DNA from: Dendronalium phyllosphericum CENA369
Lineage (GTDB): Bacteria > Cyanobacteriota > Cyanobacteriia > Cyanobacteriales > Nostocaceae
Reading direction: 5' to 3'
Assembly: GCF_016056275.1 (NCBI RefSeq)
Contig: NZ_JAECZA010000060.1
Span: 1 to 37,936, forward strand
Length of the DNA stretch: 37,936 nt
Shown here: piece after piece, positions 1 to 10,040 of the stretch
How the letters are laid out: each line of letters opens with the position of its first letter
Position numbering within the stretch: position 1 is the first letter of the stretch
Position numbers and translations under genes: made by a program
Notes under the pieces: model-generated
Told to the model about the DNA's origin: nothing
What the model saw: only the letters and a program-made list of their open reading frames with translations
Database searches by the model: none

Positions 1-75
1 GAGACAGATACTTTCTCCCCCTACTCCCTCATCTCCCCCTACTTCCCCTGCTTCCCCTGCTCCCCCTGCTTTTTC
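1..75. repeat. Pyrimidine-rich short tandem repeat
   Basis: The first 75 bases are a degenerate array of units such as tcccccta and cttcccctg, reading C/T-rich on the + strand and running up to the stop of yvcK. It resembles the intergenic GC-rich repeats common in Nostocales, and a similar C-rich tract is at the far end of the window (37891-37936). No coding sense is visible. Confidence 0.6.
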
Positions 76-1453
76 ATCTCCCATGATGAGCTCCACTATA
101 CCAACGCAAGAGAACTCGTGCTAGTTTTTGGGGATTGTGACGTACAAAACCGATTTCATCTTCGTACAAAATATTAGCTGGGACAATCCGCCGTCCCAGC
201 AAAGACACGGCTTCGCGGTCTAGGAAGACGGGATGAGAATTTTGTTGAGCGTAGCGCAGGAGTGTTTGGGCAGAGGGCGATTTTTTGTGTACTAATACAG
301 CATCAAACAGCCGTCTGTGTCCACAAGCATTATCAATTGCACTAATATGGTCGGCAACACTATATCCTTGAGTTTCTCCTGGTTGGGTCATGATATTGCA
401 GACATAGATGCGTGGGACTTTTGTGGCAGCGATCGCATCGGCAATTTCTGGTACTAGTAAATTAGGAATCAAGCTGGTATAAAGACTACCCGGCCCAATA
501 ATAATGTAATCAGCTTCTTTAAGTGCCTTAATCGCTGCTGGCAAAGCTGGAGGATTAGAAGGTATACAGCCAATTTTGACAATTTTCCCATCTGCTTTGG
601 GAATGTTAGACTCTCCCTCAATGCGACGACCATCGGCTAATTCTGCCCAGAGGCGAACATCGCTAAGAGTCGCTGGTAAAACTTGTCCGCGCACCGCTAG
701 CACTCTAGAACTAGCTGCAACTGCCCGTTCTAAATCTCCGGTAATATCACTCATCGCAGTTAAAAACAAATTGCCAAAACTGTGACCTGTTAACCCATCA
801 CCTGCACGAAAGCGATATTGAAATAATTCTGTTAATAACTTTTCTTCATCTGCTAGGGCTGCCAAACAATTGCGAATATCCCCTGGTGGTAGCACTCCAA
901 ATTCCTGACGTAACCGCCCAGAAGACCCACCATCGTCGGCTACGGTGACAATAGCTGTAATATTAGCGCTATAGGTTTTCAATCCTCTCAGCAAGTTAGA
1001 AAGACCCGTGCCACCACCAATCACAACTATTTTTGGCCCTCGGTACAACCGACGATGCGCTAAAAGGACATCAATCAGTTCTTCTTGTCCTCCTTGTCCT
1101 TCTGGTCTGAGTACCTTAGTAATTGAACCTACGGTGCGAGTTTGCCCCCAAAGCAACAACAGCAAGCCGCCAAGCAAGACTAAAGGGCCGCTGATATAGT
1201 TGGGTAAAATATCGGTAATGACTCCCAAAAAACCCCTAAGCAACTCAATCAACCAAAAAATTGGAGTCAGCTTAATCCAAATAGCTAACCCCAAACTTGC
1301 TAGTAGTACACCTCCAACGCTGATTAGCAACCAACGTTTGATCGATAATCCAGGGGATAACCACTTGAACCACTGGTTGACCCGATGGGAAGTGCGACTG
1401 CGTGACTGCTTTTGCAGGGTGTTGAGGGCTTGTCTGAGAAAACCGATTGACAT
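74..1453 (-). CDS. yvcK: YvcK/CofD-like family protein (gluconeogenesis factor type)
   Basis: The protein belongs to the YvcK/UPF0052 branch of the CofD-like family, known in other bacteria for nucleotide-sugar binding and for roles in carbon metabolism and cell shape. From the ATG at 1453 it has about 459 residues. The first ~105 residues contain hydrophobic stretches (about 41-62 and 87-102) that look membrane-embedded, an extension absent from Bacillus YvcK. The catalytic-like fold begins with [10 protein letters not shown] (GGGTG near 146-150), then [31 protein letters not shown] and [11 protein letters not shown], all typical of the family. The reading frame is open back to a TTG at 1477, but the ATG gives a better start, with an AGG 3-5 bases upstream. 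It is divergent from ruvC. The biochemical role in cyanobacteria is inferred only from the family. Confidence 0.9.
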   Translation of the reverse strand: MSIGFLRQALNTLQKQSRSRTSHRVNQWFKWLSPGLSIKRWLLISVGGVLLASLGLAIWIKLTPIFWLIELLRGFLGVITDILPNYISGPLVLLGGLLLLLWGQTRTVGSITKVLRPEGQGGQEELIDVLLAHRRLYRGPKIVVIGGGTGLSNLLRGLKTYSANITAIVTVADDGGSSGRLRQEFGVLPPGDIRNCLAALADEEKLLTELFQYRFRAGDGLTGHSFGNLFLTAMSDITGDLERAVAASSRVLAVRGQVLPATLSDVRLWAELADGRRIEGESNIPKADGKIVKIGCIPSNPPALPAAIKALKEADYIIIGPGSLYTSLIPNLLVPEIADAIAATKVPRIYVCNIMTQPGETQGYSVADHISAIDNACGHRRLFDAVLVHKKSPSAQTLLRYAQQNSHPVFLDREAVSLLGRRIVPANILYEDEIGFVRHNPQKLARVLLRWYSGAHHGR

Positions 1454-1626
1454 ACCTAGTTGGGAGCAGTGGTACAAACAATGATTAATAGAAAATGTAC
1501 ACTACCTGGTTTTAACACCAAGTGGTTAATTATGAAATATTTCGATGCCACTAGATTAAGGGCAAGTTGTCAAAGTTGCTAGTGCTTGCACTAAAACAGT
1601 ACTCTGGCTTGGTAAAAGTAAATTGA
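1454..1626. promoter_or_regulatory. Divergent intergenic region yvcK/ruvC
   Basis: These 173 bases separate the divergent yvcK and ruvC genes and must hold both promoters. The stretch is AT-rich. I could not pick out a convincing -35/-10 pair or a known operator by eye. Confidence 0.3.
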
Positions 1627-2118
1627 ATGGAAAAACGAATTTTAGGCTTAGATCCGGGACTGGCAATTTTAGGATTTGGGTTAATTACCTGCCAACAAAG
1701 CCCAAATAAGGCACAAGACTCAATAGTAAATATGCAGGATTTTGGGGTAATCAGTACGTCGGCAGATGCAGAAATGGGAGAGAGGCTATGTACTTTGTTC
1801 GACGATTTGCACACCCTGATACAGGAATTGCAACCAGATTTGGTAGCAATTGAAAAGTTATTCTTTTATCGTATGTCAAGTACTATCCTTGTGGCACAAG
1901 CTCGGGGTGTTGTTATGCTAACATTAGCACAACATCACCTTCCATATGTGGAATTTACTCCTGCCCAAATTAAACAAGCCTTAACCGGATATGGTAATGC
2001 AGATAAGTCTGAGGTGCAAGAAGCGGTAGCGCGGGAGTTAAATATAGGATATATTCCTAAGCCAGACGATGCTGCGGATGCTTTGGCAGTGGCTTTAACT
2101 GCTTGGTTTCAGATGTAA
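1627..2118 (+). CDS. ruvC: Crossover junction endodeoxyribonuclease RuvC
   Basis: RuvC is the dimeric nuclease that cuts Holliday junctions together with the RuvAB motor. The 163-residue length is normal for the family. The RNase H-like acidic residues are all visible and correctly spaced: D9 in ILGLDPG, E76 in LVAIEKLFF, and D148 and D151 in [13 protein letters not shown], matching the E. coli D7/E66/D138/D141 set. The ATG at 1627 sits just before the conserved first strand, so the start is secure. It is monocistronic here: yvcK is divergent upstream and the J-domain gene convergent downstream. No oddity was seen. Confidence 0.96.
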   Translation: MEKRILGLDPGLAILGFGLITCQQSPNKAQDSIVNMQDFGVISTSADAEMGERLCTLFDDLHTLIQELQPDLVAIEKLFFYRMSSTILVAQARGVVMLTLAQHHLPYVEFTPAQIKQALTGYGNADKSEVQEAVARELNIGYIPKPDDAADALAVALTAWFQM

Positions 2119-2178
2119 TTTTGTTAGGAAACAAATAAGTTATTCACTGGCAATAAAGTTAATGTTGACAGTCATCGG

Positions 2179-2823
2179 TCATTTGTAGACTTTCAATAAT
2201 CTTCTGATTTTCTGACACAACCTTTTAACGAGAACAAGAAGCTTGGGCTTTGAGACAATTTCTATTCGCTGCGCTCGTCTTGATTTTGGCACAGAAGCAG
2301 TTTTGTGAGTCGTCAAATCAAGTTCTATTTGTGCGGCTTTATTTAAATCTGAAGTGGCTCGATATTCATATCCTAGTTGGGAGCAAACAAGACCCCTGTA
2401 TTTGTATGCTTCGATGTAGTAAGGGTTCAGGCGAATTGCTTGGGTAAAGTCTGCGATCGCTTCTTGATAAAATCCTTTGGTGGCATTCTCTACGCCAGAA
2501 TTATAGTAAGTTTGTGCATCCCAGCGATTGACAGATATTTTTGTCGGTTTTTTTGGGGAAGGCGCAGATGAATTTACAACGGTTGGATTTTCGGGTAAGC
2601 TTTCAGACCGAAGTTTATTGTAAGCTGCATTGATTGTTTTGATTTTCTCCTCTGCTTGTTGTTTTTGCCCTCGATCGGCAAAGCGATCGGGATGCCAAAT
2701 TTTAACCAGCTTGCGGTAAGCTTGTTTTACTTGTGCTGGCGATGCTCCAGGTGTCAGTCCGAGAATTTCGTAAGCACGATTGAGATCGAGGTGTGAATGT
2801 TCTGGCGGTTTGTCGTAAGACAT
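2179..2823 (-). CDS. J-domain protein with TPR repeats
   Basis: This 214-residue protein has an N-terminal J domain (about 12-73: AYEILGLTPGAS, the HPD triad at 44-46, then INAAYNKL), which stimulates Hsp70/DnaK ATPase activity. A Ser/Pro linker (about 78-98) follows, then two TPR-like helix pairs (about 103-170: YYNSGVENATKGFYQEAIADF, then AYKYRGLVCSQLGY). The C-terminal tail is strongly basic. It lacks the Gly/Phe region and zinc-finger domain of classical DnaJ, so it is a specialised co-chaperone (type III/DnaJ-C-like) whose client is unknown. It is divergent from the tocopherol cyclase gene with only 34 bases between the starts, so the two promoters must overlap or be leaders of each other. 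Confidence 0.88.
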   Translation of the reverse strand: MSYDKPPEHSHLDLNRAYEILGLTPGASPAQVKQAYRKLVKIWHPDRFADRGQKQQAEEKIKTINAAYNKLRSESLPENPTVVNSSAPSPKKPTKISVNRWDAQTYYNSGVENATKGFYQEAIADFTQAIRLNPYYIEAYKYRGLVCSQLGYEYRATSDLNKAAQIELDLTTHKTASVPKSRRAQRIEIVSKPKLLVLVKRLCQKIRRLLKVYK

Positions 2824-2845
2824 CGCTCATACTGGGAATATATAA

Positions 2846-3955
<1,110 letters not shown>

Positions 3956-3988
3956 AACTATTGCTATGATTGTATATGCTTCGTAGTT

Positions 3989-4062
3989 GGGGCTGTAGCT
4001 CAGCTGGATAGAGCGAGCGCCTCCTAAGCGCTAGGTCGCCGGTTCGAATCTGGCCAGTCCCG
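3989..4062 (+). tRNA. tRNA-Arg (anticodon CCT)
   Basis: A full 74-nt cloverleaf can be drawn. The acceptor is GGGGCTG/CAGTCCC, with one G-T pair. The D arm is GCTC-AGCTGGATA-GAGC. The anticodon arm is AGCGC-CTCCTAA-GCGCT, with CCT at positions 34-36. A five-base variable loop AGGTC and T arm GCCGG-TTCGAAT-CTGGC follow, and the discriminator is G. CCA is not encoded. Anticodon CCU reads the rare Arg codon AGG. No integrase or flanking att-like repeat was seen. Confidence 0.96.
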
Positions 4063-4289
4063 TCGTTTTAACACAATCGAGTAAAGAAAGTGGCCGCAAG
4101 TCTTTGATGAATTGTCTGTTCCAGTGTAGGATAGTGCATCAATTGGCCGAAAGAACTAATACGCGAGTACAAGTGTATTAAAACACTAACAACCATGTAT
4201 CTATAAGTAGATTTTTATCAATCTGCTAGCTATTGAGTTGTTTATATTTTTTAGAGAAATTTTGTATCACCAAATGAAGTAATAGAGCT

Positions 4290-4871
4290 TTGAAGAATAA
4301 TCTATTGTTCACAGGTAAATCAGTTCGGTTTATGGTTCTGGCGCTGCCACTATTAATGTGGTTGGGATATAAAGAATCGCAAAACGAACAAACACAACCG
4401 CAAGCAGTAGTGGTGTTGGGTGGTTCCACAAAACGTCTAGAACGAGAAAAGTTTACGGCAAGTTTTGCACGTCAGCATCCAAATTTACCAATATGGATTT
4501 CTGGTGGTAGTCCACCTACATACACTCAAAAAGTGTTTGCCAAGGCTGGCATCGATCCCAAACGTTTGCACTTGGATTATGAAGCGGTAGATACTGTTAC
4601 TAATTTTACCACCTTGGTAGATAATTTACAAGCGCGTGGTATTAAGAGCGTTTATTTAATTACTTCTGACTTCCATATGCGCCGTGCTTGTGTCATCGGC
4701 GAGATAGTTTTAGGGAGTCGGGGTATTGAGTTCAAACCAGTATCAGTTCCTTCCAAGCAACCCTCTGAACCGCTAAGAAAATCCATCCGCGATGGTGTTA
4801 GAGCCTTAGTTTGGGTCGCAACTGGTTACACTGGTGCGGATGATAAAAGCAGACAGTCTGTTGAGCGTTAA
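4290..4871 (+). CDS. YdcF-family (DUF218/ElyC/SanA) envelope protein
   Basis: This 193-residue protein starts at a TTG; an internal ATG at 4332 is the alternative. A single hydrophobic N-terminal segment (about 13-25, VRFMVLALPLLMWLG) acts as signal or membrane anchor, followed by the DUF218 fold: QAVVVLGGSTKRLER, then LPIWISGGSP, EAVDTVTNFTTLVDNL, SVYLITSDFHMRRA, and a C-terminal region with PVSVPS. Proteins of this family (SanA, ElyC) are linked to envelope integrity and polyisoprenoid-carrier metabolism in other bacteria, but no activity is established for the cyanobacterial ones. The gene is convergent with the DUF2288-type gene 14 bases away. The start codon is the least certain part. 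Confidence 0.82.
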   Translation: MKNNLLFTGKSVRFMVLALPLLMWLGYKESQNEQTQPQAVVVLGGSTKRLEREKFTASFARQHPNLPIWISGGSPPTYTQKVFAKAGIDPKRLHLDYEAVDTVTNFTTLVDNLQARGIKSVYLITSDFHMRRACVIGEIVLGSRGIEFKPVSVPSKQPSEPLRKSIRDGVRALVWVATGYTGADDKSRQSVER

Positions 4872-4884
4872 CTCTCATTGCCTG

Positions 4885-5178
4885 TCAGTTTATTTCTTGA
4901 ACAAGAACGTAAGGCTGGATGATGAGGGTATGAAATCGTTTTGTGCGATCGCTATTCCATTCTCCCATTTGTACTGTGGTCGGCTTGGCAATTAGTTGTT
5001 GGTCGATCCACTGTTGTACTGATGAAGTGCGATCGTTAGCGATCGCTTCTCCAACATCTAGCAAGTCTAGCGCCAGCGCTACCACAATTACCGCATCTCT
5101 TTGGACATGGGGAATCAACCAGTCCCATTCTGCCTCATCGAGATTTTCTTTTAATTCAGCTCTTAAATCCGACGACAT
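4885..5178 (-). CDS. DUF2288-type small protein
   Basis: This is a 97-residue acidic protein, with DLRAELKENLDEAEWDWLIPH at the start and RDAVIVVALALDLLDVGEAIA in the middle, then VQQWIDQQLIAKP and ending FHTLIIQPYVLVQE. The pattern matches the DUF2288 family of short cyanobacterial and proteobacterial proteins of unknown function. The ATG at 5178 starts directly at the conserved block. No catalytic residues are known. It lies between the YdcF-family gene (convergent) and the PerM-family gene (same strand, 65 bases), so it may be transcribed with the latter. Confidence 0.8.
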   Translation of the reverse strand: MSSDLRAELKENLDEAEWDWLIPHVQRDAVIVVALALDLLDVGEAIANDRTSSVQQWIDQQLIAKPTTVQMGEWNSDRTKRFHTLIIQPYVLVQEIN

Positions 5179-5243
5179 AATTCCTCAATTGTTTATGCAT
5201 TTACGGTTTATTTGACGTTAGTTTCTAATTTAGTTGCTAATGA

Positions 5244-6281
5244 CTAAACCTCCGCTTTCATTTCATCAATTTCAAACAAAGAAACAATTACTCCAGTAAT
5301 CGGAATCGAGATAAAAATACCTAGTAAACCAGCAACTTTAGCACCTACTAATAAAGCAAAAAATACCACTACAGGATTGAGATTGAGCGCACCTTGCATG
5401 ATTCGGGGTGAAATCAAGTTGTCTTGTATTTGCTGAAGTACAATGCAAGCTACCAATACTTTTAATGCTAGCCAAACATTTTGAGATAATACTACTAGTG
5501 TAATTGTGCTAACTCCTAATGTTGCTCCTATGCCAGGAATAATGTCCAAGATACCGACTATCAAAGATAATATTAAAGCAAAAGGTACATTTAATAATAA
5601 AAAAACAATCAATGTCGTAGTTGTCAAAAACAAAGTTAATAACAATTGACCGCGAAAAAATCCTAAAAAACTACGTCTAATAACATTTGTAAATCGACTA
5701 CGACGGTGTTCTGGTACTACTTTTAAAATAAAATTCCAAAGTTTTTCCCCATCTAGCAACATAAAAAAGGCAATAACAGCAATTAAGATAAAAGTGACAA
5801 AATTCGTCAAGAATTGTTGCAAAAAAGCCAAACTAGTTACCAAACTAGATATAGCTTGATTCCGGATTTGGTCTTCAATTACACTCAAATCTATTTGCAA
5901 ATTGCGATTACCTAAAAATTCTTCAATTCTTTGTATTAGAGGCGCTAAAGAATTTAAAAAAATAGATATACTGTCTATTAATTGTTGCCCTTGGGATAAA
6001 ACTGTCAAACCCAAAGTGATTATTAAACTGCCAATGATCGCAATGCTGAGTAAAAAAACTACAATGACAGCTACTGTGTGAGGTAAAAAACGCCGCAGCC
6101 AATATACAGGATAGCTGAGTAAAAAAGCCAAAATTGCAGCGAATGTAAAAATCACAATGACAGCTTCAAAGTATGCTAAAAGCTGTACAACTGCCCAACC
6201 AGAGGCAAACAATAGCAAAAAGCGGACTAGCGCCAAATTATTCAATCGTTCCCAAATATTTTTGGCTTCAAAGCCGCTCAT
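5244..6281 (-). CDS. AI-2E/PerM-family membrane transporter
   Basis: The 345-residue protein is strongly hydrophobic with about seven or eight membrane helices, in the arrangement typical of the AI-2E exporter (PerM/YdgG/UPF0118) family. There is an N-terminal pair (about 17-55), a third (66-95), a soluble amphipathic segment (about 100-150), and a C-terminal bundle. The bundle contains the family signature region around LLLNVPFALILSLIVGILDIIPGIG and then NLISPRIMQGALNLNPVVVFFALL near 285-310. Transported substrates vary across the family (autoinducer-2, Na+/H+, unknown), so no substrate is assigned here. The ATG at 6281 is accepted because the first helix follows directly. Confidence 0.88.
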   Translation of the reverse strand: MSGFEAKNIWERLNNLALVRFLLLFASGWAVVQLLAYFEAVIVIFTFAAILAFLLSYPVYWLRRFLPHTVAVIVVFLLSIAIIGSLIITLGLTVLSQGQQLIDSISIFLNSLAPLIQRIEEFLGNRNLQIDLSVIEDQIRNQAISSLVTSLAFLQQFLTNFVTFILIAVIAFFMLLDGEKLWNFILKVVPEHRRSRFTNVIRRSFLGFFRGQLLLTLFLTTTTLIVFLLLNVPFALILSLIVGILDIIPGIGATLGVSTITLVVLSQNVWLALKVLVACIVLQQIQDNLISPRIMQGALNLNPVVVFFALLVGAKVAGLLGIFISIPITGVIVSLFEIDEMKAEV

Positions 6282-6389
6282 ATTAATTCTAGATTTTGGA
6301 TTGTGAATCTTCGTAATAAGATTATTTCAAAGTATATAAAGAAAGTGGCGATCGCTACCTCCCGCAAGTATATATCCAGAGGTTCTCAA

Positions 6390-7028
6390 CTAGCGCCCTA
6401 GATTGTGCATTTCATTAATCGCTGTGGTACATTTTTGCGTCACTGCTTCCAATTCTTCTTTATTGGTGGAGTTGGGAGCATCTATTAACTGGCCAATTCT
6501 GATCGTCAGAGGAACTGCACGCGGTACTTTTGAGCCTTTTTCCAAAATCTTTTCGCTACCCCACAAACTTACTGGCAATAGTGGTGCATTTGCCTTGGCG
6601 GCCAGCAGTGCTGCGCCTCTTTTGGGGTCTGTGATTTTGCCATCTGGGGTGCGAGTACCTTGCAAAAAAACACCCACAGCCCAGCCATCTTTAAGATACT
6701 CTAGAGCCGCACGGATGGTAGCGCGATCGGCAGTTCCCCGACTAACAGGATAAGCACCATACAATTTAATCGCTTGCACCAAAACCGGAATCTCGAACAA
6801 CTCTTCTTTGGCCATGTACGCCACTGGACGGCGTACACAATTGGAAACAATCGGGGGGTCAAAATAACTAGCATGATTGCTGACTACCACTACTGGCCCT
6901 AATTGGGGGACATTTTCCTCACCATAAATTTTGCCCCGAAAGTAAGCATGAAGCATGGGGCTGACAATCGACCATTTAAAGGCGTGGTAAAGTGCCAGAC
7001 TAACAAAAGGTTCCCGACTTTTAACCAC
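6390..7028 (-). CDS. plsC: 1-acyl-sn-glycerol-3-phosphate acyltransferase
   Basis: PlsC acylates lysophosphatidic acid at sn-2 to give phosphatidic acid at the membrane. The 212-residue protein has motif I as N51-H52-xxxx-D57 (VVSNHASYFDPP), a motif II equivalent GAYPVSRG near 91-98, and VPRAVPLTIRIGQLI towards the end. Motif III reads FLQGTRTPDG: Gln123 occupies the place of the usual Glu of EGTR, while the Arg is kept. The gene closes a same-strand block with fabD, fabH and plsX, an arrangement that groups fatty acid initiation with glycerolipid assembly. A second paralogue elsewhere could be the main LPA acyltransferase, so the exact acyl acceptor is inferred. Confidence 0.88.
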   Translation of the reverse strand: MVKSREPFVSLALYHAFKWSIVSPMLHAYFRGKIYGEENVPQLGPVVVVSNHASYFDPPIVSNCVRRPVAYMAKEELFEIPVLVQAIKLYGAYPVSRGTADRATIRAALEYLKDGWAVGVFLQGTRTPDGKITDPKRGAALLAAKANAPLLPVSLWGSEKILEKGSKVPRAVPLTIRIGQLIDAPNSTNKEELEAVTQKCTTAINEMHNLGR

Positions 7029-7255
7029 AGAAATTAATTCACATTAAATTTAGATCAGATTCAGCATACAGCGATCGCAACGCCCAAAGCAAACACCAAA
7101 AAGCTTGAGAAACGGCAGGGGATTGCAATCGCCTAAAAAATATCAACACTAGTCTCTGTACTTTATCTCATGCTGACAGAGATTACAAAATTTCAAGACT
7201 TACAAATTACTTCTAATAAAAGCAAATCAATTTTATATCCGGCTTAATCTTACGG

Positions 7256-7579
7256 TTATTTACCTTGAAGTTCTTTAATTGCCTGAATATGGGCTTGAGT
7301 AGCCTTAATATGCTCTTCTACTGCTTGTGTATAAACTTCTGTTGATTCTTCTTCTATTAGTTTTTGTGACAAATTTTCACATTTTTGCGCGTGCTCTAGC
7401 ATTTCGTTGCCAAATTCTTCGATACGTCTTCCTTCTTCTTGCTCAGTTGGGTGATATGTTTGCATACTTTGACCCAACTCTCGTACTTCTTTGCCACTTT
7501 TAAGCAATTCTTGAGCGTGTTTTTCTGCGGCTTCTATATTCTGTTTTGCTATTTTATGCGTCATGTTAATTCTAGCCAT
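7256..7579 (-). CDS. Small helical (coiled-coil) protein of unknown function
   Basis: This 107-residue, Glu/Lys/Gln-rich reading frame has heptad-like spacing throughout (QNIEAAEKHAQELLKSGKEV, RRIEEFGNEMLEHAQ, EEHIKATQAHIQAIKEL). It predicts two or three long amphipathic helices and no signal peptide. The ATG at 7579 is used; a second ATG at 7564 (MTHKIAKQ) would remove five residues. I do not recognise the family. It interrupts the plsC-fabD spacing on the same strand, with 227 bases to plsC and 253 to fabD, so co-transcription is possible but not evident. Confidence 0.65.
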   Translation of the reverse strand: MARINMTHKIAKQNIEAAEKHAQELLKSGKEVRELGQSMQTYHPTEQEEGRRIEEFGNEMLEHAQKCENLSQKLIEEESTEVYTQAVEEHIKATQAHIQAIKELQGK

Positions 7580-7832
7580 TACTATAATTTCTAGAATTAG
7601 TTATTTTATACATATACCAGTTAGCAAAAATAGCATCTGTATAAAAATTTAATTCTTTAATAGCATTTTAGAGGTTTGTTAAGAACCTAACTAACTAAAG
7701 AGGGATTAAAATAGCGTATCAACTCATCCTTGGGACGTGGCGATCGCTATCTATTACCATTACTAACTTTTGTATCTTTACAGTTTTTCATCTAGCAAGT
7801 TCTTAGCTGCGATCGCTTTATTATTAACCGAA

Positions 7833-8711
7833 TTAAGCGGGCAATTCGGCCGCATTACGGACGTTCTTTAAAATTAAATCAGGACTACTGCGTTTAATCA
7901 AACCGGTTAGCACATTGCCAGGGCCAATTTCTAAAACTTGCTCAATGCCATTGGCTGGTAATTGCAGAGAAATCTCTCGCCACCGTACCGAACCAGTCAT
8001 TTGTTTGCTCAGGCGCTGCTTCAAAATCTCAGCATCACTAGATGGAATTGGTTCGACATTAGACAACACCGACACAACGGCTGGTTGAAATTCCACAGAT
8101 TCTAAAATATCTTGAAATTCCGCAGCCGCAGCTGCTATTAAATGTGAGTGAAATGCTCCAGAAACTTTTAGAGGAATAGCACGCTTGGCTTTGACTTGAG
8201 ACATCACCGCTTGTACGGCCTCGGTCGTGCCTGAAATTACCACTTGAGCAGAACTATTGTCATTTGCCAGCACGACATCAGGCGTTTGGGCAATGACTTC
8301 TTCCAACTGCTTGCGGTCAAAGTTCATCAAAGCTGCCATCATCCCACCGGAGATACTATCCATGAGTTCGGCACGACGCTTAACTAGATGTAAACCAGCT
8401 GACCACTCAAATACACCTGCAATGTAAAGGGCAGTATATTCTCCCAAACTATGACCAGCAACTAAATCTGGCTGGTGGCCACCTTGTCGAACCAAGTCAG
8501 CGAGAATACTTTCAACAACATAAAGACTTGGCTGAGTGTAGAGCGTTTGTGATAACTTTTCTTCGCTTTGACAAATTTCTGTTACAGACCAGCCCAAAAT
8601 TGCCTCAGCTTCAGCAAATTTGTCTTTGGCGGCAGGTATATTTAACAAATCAATTCCCATTCCCAGCGCTTGGGAACCTTGTCCGGGAAACACCCATGCA
8701 GTTTTAGTCAT
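7833..8711 (-). CDS. fabD: Malonyl-CoA:ACP transacylase
   Basis: FabD moves malonyl from CoA to ACP to supply type II fatty acid elongation. The 292-residue protein opens with VFPGQGSQALGMG, has the nucleophile S88 in GHSLGEYTAL, Gln11 in the oxyanion region, and the partner His188 in SGAFHSH; the distance matches E. coli FabD (S92/H201). The end contains VLEIGPGNVLTGL, as usual. It follows fabH on the same strand across a 106-base spacer filled with an inverted heptamer repeat, which could partly separate the two messages. The megasynthase in this window has its own AT, so FabD is probably dedicated to primary metabolism. Confidence 0.96.
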   Translation of the reverse strand: MTKTAWVFPGQGSQALGMGIDLLNIPAAKDKFAEAEAILGWSVTEICQSEEKLSQTLYTQPSLYVVESILADLVRQGGHQPDLVAGHSLGEYTALYIAGVFEWSAGLHLVKRRAELMDSISGGMMAALMNFDRKQLEEVIAQTPDVVLANDNSSAQVVISGTTEAVQAVMSQVKAKRAIPLKVSGAFHSHLIAAAAAEFQDILESVEFQPAVVSVLSNVEPIPSSDAEILKQRLSKQMTGSVRWREISLQLPANGIEQVLEIGPGNVLTGLIKRSSPDLILKNVRNAAELPA

Positions 8712-8712
8712 T

Positions 8713-8815
8713 GGTCAGCGGTCGGTAGTCAGTGGTCAGTGGTCAGCGATCAGTGGTCAGCAGTCAGTGGTCAGTAGAAAAAACAACTAACAACTGACAA
8801 CTGACAACTAACAAG
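8713..8815. repeat. Inverted heptamer array between fabH and fabD
   Basis: The left half (8713-8776) repeats GTCAGTG-like heptamers at least seven times with variants such as gtcagcg. The right half (8783-8814) repeats the complementary ACTGACA/ACTAACA heptamers four or five times. Reading either strand, one half can pair with the other, so the transcript of fabH would fold into a long hairpin before fabD. This is an STRR-type repeat of cyanobacteria. Confidence 0.8.
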
Positions 8816-8817
8816 TT

Positions 8818-9810
8818 CTATCTTCCCCATTGAAAAATTGCTGCACCCCAAGTCAGACCAGCACCAAAGCCAGATGTGGCAATGATGTGATTGGGTTGAA
8901 TTTTGCCTTGGCGTACAGCTTCATCTAAGGCTAAGGGGATAGAGGCGGCGGAGGTATTGCCGTAATTAGCGAGATTACTAATAACTTTATGTTCTGGAAT
9001 ATTTAGGCGTTCGGCAACGGCATCTAAAATTCGCTGATTAGCTTGATGCAATAGTAGCCAATCTATTTGGTCAACACTGAGGTTCGCTTGAAACAAAACT
9101 TTGTCGATGATTTCTGGGACTTTTTGAGCGGCAAAGCGGTAGACTTCTTTACCGTTCATAGTAATCGGCTGGTAATTGCCTTGAGCGACATTGACATCTG
9201 GAATCAAATTTTGGGGAGAGGCTGCATAGGCAAGGTTGAGGTAATGGTTTTGAGTTCCATCACTTTTGAGTGCAAATCCAAGTAAGCGATCGCGATCGTT
9301 TGCCTGCAATACAACTGCCCCAGCTCCATCACCGAATAACACACAAGTACGTCGGTCTGTCCAATCAACCCAACGAGAAAGCATGTCGGCTCCGATCAAC
9401 AGTACATTTTGGTAAACTCCTGTTCTGATATATTGAGCGGCTGTGACTAGCCCAAAGACAAAGCCAGAGCAGGCGGCTGTTAGGTCAAAAGCTACTGCTT
9501 TAGTAGCTCCTAGTTGGGCTTGTATTCTACAAGCTGTACCAAACAAGTCCTCAGGGGTGGATGTCGCCAGCAAAATCAAATCTAGATCGGTTGCTTGAAT
9601 TCCGGCAGCGGCGATCGCTTGACTGCTGGCAGCGGCAGCAAGTGTACTTAAGGATTCAGTTGCCATTGCCAAACGTCGTTGACGAATTCCCGTTCTTGTA
9701 GCAATCCACTCATCTGATGTTTCAACCAGTTGAGTGAGTGCTTGGTTGTCAACGGCAGTTTCTGGCACCGCCGAGCCACTTCCTGTAATCGCTATGCCTA
9801 ACTTTTCCAC
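8818..9810 (-). CDS. fabH: 3-oxoacyl-ACP synthase III (KAS III)
   Basis: FabH condenses acetyl-CoA with malonyl-ACP to begin fatty acid synthesis. All three catalytic residues are present in a 330-residue protein: Cys114 in LTAACSGFVFG, His255 in LLLHQANQRI and Asn285 in ANYGNTSAASIP. GVYQNVLLIGAD and LFGDGAGAVVL are further KAS III marks, and TRTGIRQRR near 39-46 matches the CoA-binding surface. The ATG at 9810 directly precedes the first strand. It sits between plsX and fabD on one strand, the classic bacterial plsX-fabH-fabD order. The 230 bases upstream towards plsX contain only short cat/tag-rich repeats. Confidence 0.96.
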   Translation of the reverse strand: MEKLGIAITGSGSAVPETAVDNQALTQLVETSDEWIATRTGIRQRRLAMATESLSTLAAAASSQAIAAAGIQATDLDLILLATSTPEDLFGTACRIQAQLGATKAVAFDLTAACSGFVFGLVTAAQYIRTGVYQNVLLIGADMLSRWVDWTDRRTCVLFGDGAGAVVLQANDRDRLLGFALKSDGTQNHYLNLAYAASPQNLIPDVNVAQGNYQPITMNGKEVYRFAAQKVPEIIDKVLFQANLSVDQIDWLLLHQANQRILDAVAERLNIPEHKVISNLANYGNTSAASIPLALDEAVRQGKIQPNHIIATSGFGAGLTWGAAIFQWGR

Positions 9811-10040
9811 TCCTACCCTCCGAAGCTATCAGCTTTTAGTTATTAATCATTAGTAGAGACGCGATCGCGCTTGTACACTTGTCATTAGTCATGAGTCATT
9901 AGCTAAAAATTAATTGGCATTTTCTAAAAAACTAATTTGTAGGTAGAGTATCCTGACAACCCTAAACAGTGCAAGTTAAATGCACGACAGGTTAACTATT
10001 AACTGTGACTAATTGACTATTGACTTTCTAGTACTGATTG

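Noticed and set aside
3989-4062. tRNA-Arg as integration site
   Set aside because: No integrase or second copy of the tRNA 3' end was seen nearby.
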